A DNA stretch of 39,928 bases from Herbaspirillum sp. RV1423. GTDB lineage: Bacteria; Pseudomonadota; Gammaproteobacteria; Burkholderiales; Burkholderiaceae_D. The notes below the pieces were generated by a model. The model was given only the letters and a program-made list of their open reading frames with translations. It ran no database searches and was not told the origin of the DNA. The translations under genes and the position numbers were made by a program. Numbering within the stretch: the stretch's first letter is position 1; every line of letters begins with the position of its first letter. This document shows positions 8,026-15,956 of this stretch, piece after piece. Location of the stretch: assembly GCF_000577615.1 (NCBI RefSeq), contig NZ_CBXX010000044.1, positions 1 through 39,928 of the forward strand, read 5' to 3'.

Positions 8026-8062
8026 AAAAAAAAGGCGCCAAGAGGATGTTCTCTCTGGCGCC
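8026..8062 (-). terminator. Rho-independent terminator
   Basis: On the minus strand GGCGCCAGAGAG pairs with CTCTTGGCGCC around a short loop and is followed by eight T. It begins seven bases after the stop of the gene ending at 8069, so it ends that leftward transcript and insulates the CCTAAG promoter. Confidence 0.85.
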
Positions 8063-8068
8063 ACGTTG

Positions 8069-8281
8069 TTAATGAAACATTTTCCGAGAAGATGAATCCT
8101 CCGGTAGTTCGAAATAGCTAATCCACAGCTTGCTATTCGGACACCGGGACAAATAGGTGCGCGCAGTCTGGCCCGCACAACTTGCTGAGCACCCCAGCTC
8201 TCCGCGAATGAATTTGACCGCTTCCCACCAGGTCATTTCATTCGCAAGTTCCGCAAGGGCTTGTTGATCTTCAAAATTCAT
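8069..8281 (-). CDS. Hypothetical protein (70 aa)
   Basis: Start placed at MNFEDQQALAELANEMTWW because GGAG sits nine bases before it; five more codons upstream also contain an ATG but without a ribosome site. Helical N-terminal half, then two close cysteines (GCSASCAG) and a polar C-terminus. Its own terminator follows directly. It is 76 bases downstream of the gene ending at 8358, likely the same transcript as the long leader at 8865-9120. Function unknown. Confidence 0.55.
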   Translation of the reverse strand: MNFEDQQALAELANEMTWWEAVKFIRGELGCSASCAGQTARTYLSRCPNSKLWISYFELPEDSSSRKMFH

Positions 8282-8357
8282 GACCAGAATCTCCATGAAA
8301 TTTAGCCAATCAGGCCCGAAGGCCGCGATTGACAGGTTTGTTGAACAAGCCGCGAAA

Positions 8358-8864
8358 CTAGACGTCCTGCTTCAATCGCCAGGTCATCACCATCTGCTTG
8401 GCTTCTTCGATGGCGATCGCTCGGCTATTTACAGTGGCGCCAAACTCTGGCTCACCGTCACCCCCCATGATCGAGACTTCCACACCGGGACGGTAGCCGT
8501 CGCTCACGCGATTGACAACTGCGCGAAACTCGGTGGTAACGTCCCAGTAGGATTCCCACGGACTTTGCCAGGAAACGTACCCTTCCTGTTCAAGAACTCC
8601 GCGCATAAATTCTGCCTGATGAAAACCGTATTGGAATTCAAACACCAGATCAGGCTCAGCGCGCAGTACTGCGGGGACCTCGCCGTCCACTGACTCAAAA
8701 CCTAATTGAGCAGCTACGTGCCGGGCGTTAGAGGCAAGGCTGTTGCTTGCCTCCTGATCCAGCTCGGCCACCACGCGAGAAAGCGCATAAGCTGCGCCGG
8801 CATCAAGTGCGACTTTGCGGATATCCAGGTTAAGGATTGTTGCGATGATTGCTCCCTGTAGCAT
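8358..8864 (-). CDS. Hypothetical protein with structured leader (168 aa)
   Basis: Start at MLQGAIIATILNLD, with GGAG six bases before ATG; a TTG four codons earlier is less likely. The N-terminus is mildly hydrophobic (residues 3-15) then helical; the centre is acidic and aromatic-rich (PDLVFEFQYGFHQAEFMRG, WQSPWESYWDV). The C-terminal helix is SRAIAIEEAKQMVMTW. No family recognised. The gene is preceded by a roughly 255-nt transcribed leader containing a hairpin and a segment able to pair with the start region. Confidence 0.65.
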   Translation of the reverse strand: MLQGAIIATILNLDIRKVALDAGAAYALSRVVAELDQEASNSLASNARHVAAQLGFESVDGEVPAVLRAEPDLVFEFQYGFHQAEFMRGVLEQEGYVSWQSPWESYWDVTTEFRAVVNRVSDGYRPGVEVSIMGGDGEPEFGATVNSRAIAIEEAKQMVMTWRLKQDV

Positions 8865-9120
8865 GACATTCTCCAAAAAATTGGCGAAGTCAGACCCCGG
8901 ACAGGTATGACCCGCCGGGTTAATTGATGTGAGTTTTACTACCTACCCACGAGTGCAAACGCGTCCATCCACGAAAGCACAATCTACAAATGCTGATAAA
9001 TCAGCTGCAATGCGCGAAACGCGCAGAAAAGCTCTATGAAATAACAAATGTCATTTCGCAGAACTCTTGGAGTTTGGAGTGTCCAGAATGGACGAGGAAT
9101 TGCTGGAGGCACCAGCTAGC
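8865..9120 (-). promoter_or_regulatory. Long 5' leader with hairpin and start-sequestering fold
   Basis: No gene lies in 8865-9126. On the minus strand the leader ends with CCCGG-CGGGT-CAT-ACCTG-T-CCGGG (8896-8919). This is followed at once by TGAC (8889-8892), which can pair with GTCA overlapping the ATG, and CCAA (8881-8884), which can pair with TTGG of the ribosome site. This has the same layout as the leaders of the genes at 21742, 22417 and 31928. Confidence 0.45.
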
Positions 9121-9126
9121 AGGTTG

Positions 9127-9155
9127 ATTATTAAGTTCTGCGGTCGAAATGTCAA
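9127..9155 (-). promoter_or_regulatory. Sigma-70-type promoter
   Basis: Minus strand: perfect TTGACA (9150-9155), 17-base spacer, AATAAT (9127-9132). It should start transcription near 9120, far upstream of the ATG at 8864. Confidence 0.7.
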
Positions 9156-9179
9156 TACGACGAATACTGATCAATGTTT

Positions 9180-9395
9180 TTAATCATTGGAATCAGGTTT
9201 GTTGATGTCTGCCTCCCGATCCCTTCTCGCATAGATCATTCGCACCAGGAAGGGACAGCCTAAAATTCCTATGGCAATTCTGACGACGTCGACTAGACGA
9301 AGTTGTGGCTCAACGGCCAACGAGTAGACCCCCGCAACTAAGCAAGCCACGGTGTTGGCCAACACGAACCAAAGTGTCTTTTGCGGCGACTTCAT
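9180..9395 (-). CDS. Small membrane protein (71 aa)
   Basis: Two hydrophobic helices (about residues 8-26 and 34-54) followed by a charged tail (RRDREADINKPDSND), so both ends probably face the cytoplasm. The ribosome site is weak (GAG). It lies just upstream of the TTGACA promoter and diverges from the membrane protein at 9570. No family recognised. Confidence 0.5.
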   Translation of the reverse strand: MKSPQKTLWFVLANTVACLVAGVYSLAVEPQLRLVDVVRIAIGILGCPFLVRMIYARRDREADINKPDSND

Positions 9396-9569
9396 TCGTT
9401 ATGAGCTCATAGCAGGAGGTGCATTCCATCAATTTTCAAAGCGACACGTATTTTATCGCGCTTGTCGTTGCACCTTCAGGAGCACATCGACGTACTGTCT
9501 TATATTGCCATCCTACAACTAGCATTCCGGTACAATGCTTCGAATTGTAGCCACTCAGCCTCCAAAAAT

Positions 9570-10217
9570 ATGACGTATCTACTAATGCTGGTGCTATACG
9601 CTGGAGCTCCGTTCACCTTATTCCTGGCGACGAAAGGTCACATTGATAAGGCCGGCCGCGGAATTAAAGCAGCGATGTCGGTGGGCTTACTTGGAGGTGC
9701 CATTGTTGTGGCTGGGTTTTTCCTAGGAGTCAGCCAACGAACAAACCCATCACCTGCTCTCTCAACCCCAAATCTTGTTCCCTATCTTGACCTTGCTGCC
9801 GGCATTGCCGGGGTCATCGTTTACTGTTTCCTTGGCTACTACGCTGTTCGCAATCGAGGCAACAAGCTCGTCGCTCACAAAGCCCTGGCCGTAACGATCA
9901 TTGCTGCTGCCGCATCTTGCTATCTTGTTGGCGTCGCGATCGATCACTGGGTGTTCTGGCACGCTACGCGCGAATCCGGCCTTATGTCTGAGGCTGTCTA
10001 TGGTGCCGCGTCAGATGTAAAGTGTAATGATGGCTTCATTGCGATACACCGAGAAGACACAGAGAAGTATCGCTGGCGGTGTGCTATGAATTTAGTCCTT
10101 GGACCACCGCTATCTCAGCCGTTCATACCGTGGCCGGCATACCGAGAAGGCATCAGCAGCGAACTGTATGGCGTTACTCAGATGTATCTGCAGAAGAAGC
10201 AAAACCCAAGCAAGTAA
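9570..10217 (+). CDS. Four-helix membrane protein (215 aa)
   Basis: Start placed at MTYLLMLVLYAG, because a possible -10 (TACAAT, 9533-9538) lies just upstream and the 36 codons before it lack hydrophobic or domain character. Four membrane segments are visible, ending near IDHWVFW, followed by a C-terminal polar region of about 75 residues with two cysteines (KCNDGF, RWRCAMN) that may lie outside the membrane. Rightward and flanked by leftward genes. No strong ribosome site is seen. Family unknown. Confidence 0.6.
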   Translation: MTYLLMLVLYAGAPFTLFLATKGHIDKAGRGIKAAMSVGLLGGAIVVAGFFLGVSQRTNPSPALSTPNLVPYLDLAAGIAGVIVYCFLGYYAVRNRGNKLVAHKALAVTIIAAAASCYLVGVAIDHWVFWHATRESGLMSEAVYGAASDVKCNDGFIAIHREDTEKYRWRCAMNLVLGPPLSQPFIPWPAYREGISSELYGVTQMYLQKKQNPSK

Positions 10218-10223
10218 TTGCGA

Positions 10224-11084
10224 CTATCGAAGCTTGAGAGCCCGCATCAGCGCATCTACCTGGCCAAAGGCGTCTGCCTGCCATTGAGCGGGGGTGAGCC
10301 CCGCTAACGCCCCGCTCTCCTCCACGAATCGCCTGACTGTTGTAGGACCAAACCCATTTTCCGAATCGAATTTTGCCTCGATGTATTTAAAGCCAGCGAG
10401 TCCGCTCGGTTGCTCCAATACAGGAAAACATTCGGCGGCCAAGGCTTCAATATGGCCGGGGAAATTTCTTATCGAATAGACAACATCATAGGCGTCTTTT
10501 GATTTCATGCGTCCATTGAGTGCATGGCCCTTCATCGCTAGAAGTGCAGGTATTGAACAGACTGCGATTTGAACGCGATTGGTGCCGCCTTGAGGCATGT
10601 CGCCTGACACATAGATCGTCTGACTAAACGTATTTGCCAGATCAACACCTGATGCTTTTTGAACGGCAAAATTATCAATCAATGCCGGGATATTTTTTTG
10701 AACGACCGCGTCGCGCGCCATCAGAAAATCGACCACGATTCGCACATCTTCGCCACCGTCTACTTGAACGGTCCGCGCCAATTGAAAACGCCGCATATCC
10801 GCACCCTGCTGGTAGCCATTGCGCATTAGCGCGTCGATCAGTAGCGCATATTCATCATGAGCAAGTGCTTCATGATCGAGAGCCAGGTCGATATCTAACG
10901 TACCAACATGAGCTTCTACCGACTGGTCAAGCAACAGCCAGGGAACGGCCCCGCCCACGACCGCATAGCGCCCTAAATAGCTTCCCAATAACTGTCCGAT
11001 TTCCACCAAAACCATTCGAACTGCTTTGGATGATCTCGCGTCGTAGTCGTTGGCCGACTGCGGGTCTTGTGGAATTGGCTTCAT
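10224..11084 (-). CDS. abiEii: AbiEii-type nucleotidyltransferase toxin
   Basis: A 286-residue nucleotidyltransferase. The polymerase-beta-type active site is visible: GG at 44-45 (AVVGGAVPWLLLD), D64 and D66 in TLDIDLAL, and a third acidic residue D119 in VRIVVDFL. This is the toxin of type IV (AbiE) systems, which inhibits growth by nucleotide transfer to RNA and can abort phage infection. It follows the antitoxin gene with one base between stop and start. It must be controlled by the antitoxin, through the shared autoregulated promoter at 12166-12247. Confidence 0.85.
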   Translation of the reverse strand: MKPIPQDPQSANDYDARSSKAVRMVLVEIGQLLGSYLGRYAVVGGAVPWLLLDQSVEAHVGTLDIDLALDHEALAHDEYALLIDALMRNGYQQGADMRRFQLARTVQVDGGEDVRIVVDFLMARDAVVQKNIPALIDNFAVQKASGVDLANTFSQTIYVSGDMPQGGTNRVQIAVCSIPALLAMKGHALNGRMKSKDAYDVVYSIRNFPGHIEALAAECFPVLEQPSGLAGFKYIEAKFDSENGFGPTTVRRFVEESGALAGLTPAQWQADAFGQVDALMRALKLR

Positions 11085-11085
11085 T

Positions 11086-12174
11086 TCACCATACCAATTT
11101 TTCGATTCTTAAATGTTCCGCCGCCTCTTGGCCACGTTCGCCGGCGACCGACATATCGAGATATGTCTGCAACGGACTTGTATAGACGATGCCAGACGGT
11201 TCCCGGATCGCATCACGAAAGATTCCAGGATCCGATGGAATCGCAATAGCTACATTTCCGCCCTCAGCATTGAAGGATAGATCCAACAGGGATATGAGTT
11301 CACGGACTGTTTGCTGATCCATGCAGTAGAAATACTGAGTTCCTGTTCGTGCGTATGGCGCCATGTGTTCCGCCGCGGAGAATGAGGCCATAACAACAGA
11401 TGGCTGCACCTCCTTTTTCCACAGCATCAATTCAGTCACCGTCTTCAATATTTCGGCCGGACGCTTCACTGTATAAAAACGACTGAATTCAGCTGACGGT
11501 TCGTACACATCACGCCATGAATCCAATAAAAGGTCCGGCTCCGACAAGACCCATCCTTCGGATCGCTCCTGAGCCCAGTCTCGGTCAAACAAAGCATTCC
11601 GCACATTACTTACATGCCCGGCGCTGACACCAGTGACGTCTACCAGTTCTTTGCCGGACCATTGCCGACCGGGGTGACGTAGCAGAGCTCGCAGAACTTC
11701 TGCCGATCTGGGACGGAAGATAGACTTCAATTCACGCTTTTCTGCTGGGGGCTGATATGGCACAGCACGATCGATATAAATATTGCCCGCCACGATCCGA
11801 ACATTACCTACCAAATCGAGGTAGTTGACCTTGCTGTTCTTGCAGATTTCTCGGGATGCCGGTGAGAGATACGGCGCAATGATCAGGGAAATATCCCCGG
11901 AGTGGATTTGCCAATTTTGCAGTTGGTTGATAGCCGAAATCAGGTATCTCGGTTGACCAGCGGAAATCACCTCCGCGGTTATCCGAAACGGGGCGGCAGC
12001 TTCGACGTCTGCAGTCACTGAAAACATCAAGCTAAGATCGACTCTCCCACCGCTTAGATGTGTGTCCTCCCGAAACTCGACGTCTCGAATTGAAGGTATC
12101 TCACGCAGGAGTGCCTCCAAGGCTTCTCGACCTTGCCGGGAGGTAAGTTTCACTGAATTTGTACGATTCAACAT
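11086..12174 (-). CDS. abiEi: AbiEi-family antitoxin and autorepressor
   Basis: A 362-residue type IV antitoxin. The N-terminal half is a conserved mixed domain (GGRVDLSL near 42-49, EVISAGQPRYL near 68-78, YLDLVGNVRI near 118-127). A winged helix-turn-helix follows at about 155-200 (EVLRALLRHPGRQWSGKELV, GVSAGHVSNVRNAL). The C-terminal half counteracts the AbiEii toxin. The ATG lies inside a palindrome and six bases after a -10 box, so the message is probably leaderless. AbiEi proteins are known to bind inverted repeats in their own promoter; three palindromes stand here. Confidence 0.85.
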   Translation of the reverse strand: MLNRTNSVKLTSRQGREALEALLREIPSIRDVEFREDTHLSGGRVDLSLMFSVTADVEAAAPFRITAEVISAGQPRYLISAINQLQNWQIHSGDISLIIAPYLSPASREICKNSKVNYLDLVGNVRIVAGNIYIDRAVPYQPPAEKRELKSIFRPRSAEVLRALLRHPGRQWSGKELVDVTGVSAGHVSNVRNALFDRDWAQERSEGWVLSEPDLLLDSWRDVYEPSAEFSRFYTVKRPAEILKTVTELMLWKKEVQPSVVMASFSAAEHMAPYARTGTQYFYCMDQQTVRELISLLDLSFNAEGGNVAIAIPSDPGIFRDAIREPSGIVYTSPLQTYLDMSVAGERGQEAAEHLRIEKLVW

Positions 12175-12247
12175 ACGTTGAATATAGCCTAAACAGTGAA
12201 TCCGATCAATGATTCACTGTTTTCGGTAGATTCAACGAATGTTGAAT
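12166..12247 (-). promoter_or_regulatory. abiE promoter with two identical operators and a third palindrome
   Basis: Two 18-bp sites, ATTCAAC-N4-GTTGAAT, lie at 12166-12183 (over the ATG and next to the -10) and 12230-12247, centres 64 bases apart. Between them is a perfect 12-bp-arm palindrome AAACAGTGAATC-N8-GATTCACTGTTT (12191-12222). On the minus strand TTGATC, 17 bases and TATATT form the promoter, with the ATG six bases beyond the -10. Bases 12248-12406 hold no gene. Confidence 0.8.
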
Positions 12248-12406
12248 GTGGCATTTTTGGTGAATAGTTGCCTTTATAGCAATTGACTGCGATCGACAGG
12301 AACCGCTACTTTTCTACTCTTCCCGAGGCTAACAGCCTTCCAAAAGTAAGCGTGCAGTTGGCTCACTCAATCAAAGTATCATCACGAGCAGCCAAGCTGC
12401 CGCAAC

Positions 12407-12949
12407 TCAATCCGGAACAGTGTAAGTAACCTCAAGCATCGCGGTTCTGTCGTTTCTTCCTACCCAATTACGAAACGCAGCACTTACGTAACGCCGACCA
12501 TCCGGTGCCACCGTATCGATGTAGGGGGATACGTCTGACCAACCGATAGGACAATCTCCGGCGCCCAGAGGACATGCCTTGTAGTCGACAGTGCCCATAT
12601 CATCCGTATTTGCCTTTGGTGGCTTTTGCGCCCCACCCCAAGGTTCGTTCCTCATCAAACCCCGAACTCCCACCAACTTTGCATTCGCAGGTATTTCAAC
12701 ACCAAGCACCGCGCGGTTACCTTCGCCTGGTTTAACCTTGTGCTTTCCGATAAAAAACGTAGGGGAGGTCGACCCTTTTTTGTCGTCTCCTTCGGTATAG
12801 AAGATTCCCACCTTTACGTCGTACTTCTTCGCGCTAATTCTCGGCACGACCGCCTCAGGAGAATTTGCGGTTCGAGTTTGATCGGCGAACGCTGATACGG
12901 AGAGCAAGAATGAACAAAATAAAACAACGCATGATTTGAGCGATTTCAT
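12407..12949 (-). CDS. Secreted hypothetical protein (180 aa)
   Basis: Has a clear Sec signal peptide (MKSLKSCVVLFCSFLLSVSA, cleavage after SAFA near residue 22). The mature protein is beta-rich with one cysteine pair (KACPLGAGDCPIG) likely forming a disulfide in the periplasm. Repeated YDVKVGIFY and MLEVTYTV segments suggest a beta-sandwich. AGGGG lies six bases before the ATG. A GCAGC-CAA-GCTGC hairpin (12388-12400) follows the stop but lacks a T run. No family recognised. Confidence 0.7.
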   Translation of the reverse strand: MKSLKSCVVLFCSFLLSVSAFADQTRTANSPEAVVPRISAKKYDVKVGIFYTEGDDKKGSTSPTFFIGKHKVKPGEGNRAVLGVEIPANAKLVGVRGLMRNEPWGGAQKPPKANTDDMGTVDYKACPLGAGDCPIGWSDVSPYIDTVAPDGRRYVSAAFRNWVGRNDRTAMLEVTYTVPD

Positions 12950-13013
12950 TTGAACCCCTTTTCTTATAATTCATCTGGAGCCGCCAGGCCGGGCTTGCTT
13001 TCTTACTCAACAA

Positions 13014-13382
13014 TCAAAACGGACTGACTTTGCGAACGAGTGCCAATTGCTTGAGCATCGAGCAGAATTGTAAATTAAGTTGAAATCGCAAAAATTTCGA
13101 GTCGTCAACCCATTCGAAAAACATGAGCAGAGAAAAACTATAACGATCACCCTTTGCGGATTCTGTTCGTTTCGTCTTCATAAGTTCCTCAACTACATCC
13201 TTGAGCGCATGAAAGGATTTAACGCCAACTGGTAACGCAGCCACGAGATCTTTCACCGGTATCAGGGTTTCTTCAGCCCTGATCGAGACAGGAGATAATC
13301 TTAACATCGTCAGAATTATGGCCCGTTCGTTTGGCGCCAATTTCAACTCTTCGGCCATCAGTGAGAGTGCTGTAACAGTCAT
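13014..13382 (-). CDS. Possible truncated Rep_3-type initiator, winged-helix-like
   Basis: Start placed at MTVTALSLMAEEL, where AAAGA precedes the ATG; the frame is open 26 codons further. The 122 residues read ERAIILTMLRL, then a helix pair, then GDRYSFSLLMFFEW...LRFQLNLQFCSMLKQL. That order (helix, helix, beta-hairpin wing, then V.L.F...L..L) resembles the N-terminal winged helix of plasmid Rep_3 initiators. The second winged helix is absent, so if related it is a fragment. It follows hipA by 80 bases. The resemblance is by eye only. Confidence 0.45.
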   Translation of the reverse strand: MTVTALSLMAEELKLAPNERAIILTMLRLSPVSIRAEETLIPVKDLVAALPVGVKSFHALKDVVEELMKTKRTESAKGDRYSFSLLMFFEWVDDSKFLRFQLNLQFCSMLKQLALVRKVSPF

Positions 13383-13462
13383 CGTTATCTTTCTATTGGC
13401 AATAGTCGCCGCAGTCAAACCCGGTCTTAAAGATCTACCTGCCGAGCTAAAGTGAGCCACTT

Positions 13463-14767
13463 CTACTTGCCGAGGGCAAGAGGCAACGTGTCGAGCCGGG
13501 CCTCAATCTCGGTTCGAACAACATCAGGAACGTCCATACCGCGGAGAGCCTGAGGCCAAAGGTCTTTCGCAAGCGAAACGGTTTGAGCGACGGCCGCTTT
13601 GGCGATGCGTTCCGAAATATGCGCTTTCTTTGCTATAGCGGCATAGCTGTCCAAGGTCTCCGCTCTCTGCAATTTGTCGATCGCAACGTTCGTGGCGAAC
13701 CCTCGGAAACCAGCTAAGGCTGACACGCAGACAATGTCATACGCAGGCGAAAGTTCAGGGTTGATCCCATTGTGATATAGGACGCTGAAGTTTTTCAGGT
13801 GCGCGTCCGAGTTGCCTATGAGCGTGTTCACAGTCTGACGAATAAAGAACTGACGCACATCCTCGATGCCTCGCGTGCTCAGGCGATTCAACACCTGGAT
13901 CAGTTTGATGAATTCCTTTTCGCCCGAATACTTCTGGCTAGGCATAAGCGTCAGCAGCTGACACGCATCTTCCATGTGCACGGAGCTGCTGGGGCCCCGG
14001 TCGAATCGGTCGACGGCCAAGAAGCGTGTATTTTCTCCAAGAGCTGCAACCAGGTCCGGATGGTCGAGCATCGCGCTCATAGGAGCAGGTCGACATGTCG
14101 CGACGTTAACCCCTGCGAGCCCCGCCAAGGTCATGCAGGCATACTCGTTCATCACTTGCGAGTCATCACCGGCCGCCGGCAACTTCGCAATGAGATCGGA
14201 CAACTTGCCTTTGACGGGCATGCAATAGCGCTTCCCATCCTTAGCTTGAGACAGCGCCAGCTTATCTTGGACACCAGACAGCGATGCGGCTCCTTCTGCG
14301 GCTTGTTCGGGGACGCTAATCTCGAGATTGTCGGCGCCGCCCGTGACGCCGTACGCGCGGGCCGCCGCGGTGAGGTTGTCGAGATTCGCGGGGACGACTG
14401 TGGCCGCACCTGGTAGGTCTTCACCTGCTGCGGCCAAAATGCCAAAATCGTCCATGTCGACGTCGCTCTTCCGCGTAGCAGCCAGCCGGCGCCGGAGAGC
14501 CCCCTCGGGCAACAGCCCTGCAAAAAATGGCGGCAACTCGCCACGTTCTCGATACACCGCGGGATCGAAGTAATTCTTCAGTGTTTCTTGCGTAACCTGC
14601 TCACTGCCGGGAAGCGTCATAGACAGCGAAAGAGTGGCCCGCGCCGGATTAGCCAGGTATTGTTCCGTGGCGATGAAGCGCGTAGCTCGCCCTGCCTCAC
14701 AGAGCCACCCTACATGCTGCTCGTGGAGCCACACTTCCAAATATCGGGGCGTCAACATGTTGCTCAA
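13463..14767 (-). CDS. hipA: HipA-family serine/threonine kinase toxin
   Basis: A 434-residue HipA-type kinase. In order: N-terminal HipA1 region (residues 6-110), the SGVQDK loop (164-169) that replaces the usual P-loop motif, VDRFDR (252-257), the catalytic loop IGNSDAHLKN (317-326) with catalytic D321 and metal-binding N326, and the metal-binding PAYD (D344). All key residues are present, so it should be active. HipA kinases phosphorylate aminoacyl-tRNA synthetases or related targets and induce dormancy. It starts one base after hipB. The gene pair looks more GC-rich than its neighbours, suggesting separate acquisition. Confidence 0.93.
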   Translation of the reverse strand: MSNMLTPRYLEVWLHEQHVGWLCEAGRATRFIATEQYLANPARATLSLSMTLPGSEQVTQETLKNYFDPAVYRERGELPPFFAGLLPEGALRRRLAATRKSDVDMDDFGILAAAGEDLPGAATVVPANLDNLTAAARAYGVTGGADNLEISVPEQAAEGAASLSGVQDKLALSQAKDGKRYCMPVKGKLSDLIAKLPAAGDDSQVMNEYACMTLAGLAGVNVATCRPAPMSAMLDHPDLVAALGENTRFLAVDRFDRGPSSSVHMEDACQLLTLMPSQKYSGEKEFIKLIQVLNRLSTRGIEDVRQFFIRQTVNTLIGNSDAHLKNFSVLYHNGINPELSPAYDIVCVSALAGFRGFATNVAIDKLQRAETLDSYAAIAKKAHISERIAKAAVAQTVSLAKDLWPQALRGMDVPDVVRTEIEARLDTLPLALGK

Positions 14768-14768
14768 G

Positions 14769-15050
14769 TTAGCTCCCCAGCAACCGGTCTATCGTTGAAG
14801 GGACATCGTCAGGGCCGACGGCTTTACCTGCTAAAAGGCGCGATACCTCGGGCAGGAGATGCTTGGGAACCAAGACCAGATTGGAATCCATAGCGTCAGC
14901 CAAGGCTTCCAAAGTGCTGATCCGGGAATCCACTTTACCGCTCAGCGCGTTACTAACTTGGGGAACGCTCATGCCAGTGACGCTTGCAAGGCTTTGCATC
15001 GTTTTACCCAGGCGGCTGCGGCGTTGTTGAAGCTGTTCAATGATAGCCAT
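14769..15050 (-). CDS. hipB: HipB-family XRE antitoxin
   Basis: A 93-residue XRE regulator with a helix-turn-helix at about residues 17-39 (TMQSLASVTGMSVPQVSNAL). It neutralises and co-represses with HipA. AAAGGA lies before the ATG and the stop is directly followed by hipA. A palindrome built from TTACG and a further TTTACGC half-site lie 33 to 72 bases upstream and are likely its operators. Confidence 0.9.
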   Translation of the reverse strand: MAIIEQLQQRRSRLGKTMQSLASVTGMSVPQVSNALSGKVDSRISTLEALADAMDSNLVLVPKHLLPEVSRLLAGKAVGPDDVPSTIDRLLGS

Positions 15051-15082
15051 GTTATTCCTTTGTATAACTCCATGACTATATT

Positions 15083-15122
15083 TTACGCCAAACCGTAATG
15101 CATCACGACAGATACTTTACGC
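15083..15122 (-). promoter_or_regulatory. Probable HipB operators
   Basis: TTACG-N6-CGTAA at 15083-15098, and a second TTTACGC at 15116-15122 as a direct-repeat half-site (GCGTAAA on the coding strand in both). They sit just upstream of hipB in the promoter region. Confidence 0.5.
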
Positions 15123-15385
15123 TAATCAATAACAAATGAATTAATAATTATTGAATTACATAATTTAATTGTCATTTTGCAACGTCATTGAACGCATGAT
15201 CGACTGGTACGGCGTGGCACCAGGCCTATGCTGCGCGATCGAGATTGACCGTCGAATACTCCCGAATGGGAGAATCAGGATTGTCAATTCACTGCGGGGC
15301 AGCTGCGGCAAAGAAAATAGGCCCGCAAGGTAGATCACCGCCGCCGCTCCCGAGGTAGTTCGGCGCCCTCTGGCCAGTGTGCAGC
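15123..15385. other. Intergenic: AT-rich tract, no gene seen
   Basis: 15123-15178 is very AT-rich (AATTAATAATTATTGAATT), which may bend DNA upstream of hipBA. The remainder is ordinary; the 13-mer GGATTGTCAATTC at 15278 resembles GGATTGTCAATCC at 15390, which is the coding end of the next gene. No supported gene. Confidence 0.45.
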
Positions 15386-15931
15386 TTATGGATTGTCAAT
15401 CCACCGTGGCCGCTTCTGATCGGGTTGACTGTCCAAAGGCGTTCCTTGCCAAGCCAGGCGATGCGCTTCCAGGATGTGCCGCACAATATTTTCGCCATCT
15501 TCCGGCCGAATATTGAGACACAATCGGTGCTCAGGCTCTTTCTCTGGACTCACTCTGCTGACGTCAAAAGTCAACGTCAAACGACGGTATCCGGGCGAGC
15601 CACCGTAAGAATAAAGCTTGGCGTTCACGTCCACTGCGACACCCGTCGGCGCCAAGGTCGACAGTTGCGCCTGCTCTTGAGAGGAGATGCTGGCGCGGCG
15701 AGTCACCGCGTCCGATGCGGAAATAATGCGTGCAGCCTGAGGAATTAGGCGCACCCAATCTTCTTCAAGACGGTCAATGGCTTCTGCAATCGTGTACCCC
15801 ATATCGGCCAGCCAGTCTGGTCGGTTCAGAATAAGCGCGGCTGCGAGCGCCTCTCCTTTTGAAAGCGGCCCAGGCCCGTCTATTGCTGCGGCATGGCGAG
15901 CCTTACCGACTAAATGCTCTAATGTAGACAT
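15386..15931 (-). CDS. Hypothetical protein (181 aa)
   Basis: Start at MSTLEHLVGKARHAAAIDG, where AAAGGA lies six bases before ATG; a TTG two codons earlier is less likely. The first 60 residues (GEALAAALILNRPDWLADMG, YTIAEAIDRLEEDW) form a helical domain that recurs in short plasmid-type orphans; the centre is beta-rich (VAVDVNAKLYSYGG, RRLTLTFDVSRVS). Cytoplasmic. It follows the 94-residue gene by 25 bases, so the two are likely co-transcribed. Function unknown. Confidence 0.6.
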   Translation of the reverse strand: MSTLEHLVGKARHAAAIDGPGPLSKGEALAAALILNRPDWLADMGYTIAEAIDRLEEDWVRLIPQAARIISASDAVTRRASISSQEQAQLSTLAPTGVAVDVNAKLYSYGGSPGYRRLTLTFDVSRVSPEKEPEHRLCLNIRPEDGENIVRHILEAHRLAWQGTPLDSQPDQKRPRWIDNP

Positions 15932-15956
15932 CGTCAATCCTTTGCGTCGACAAGAC

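Noticed and set aside
8896..8919. Reading the leader hairpin as a rho-independent terminator
   Set aside because: No T run follows on either strand in the right place.
13799..14416. A 205-codon plus-strand frame opposite hipA
   Set aside because: GC-rich antisense frame over an intact kinase gene; Arg/His-rich, no ribosome site.
15278..15402. Near-identical 13-mers GGATTGTCAAT(T/C)C as possible attachment sites
   Set aside because: One copy is simply the coding end of a gene and the word is itself palindromic, so chance or a binding site is as likely; no integrase is in the window.
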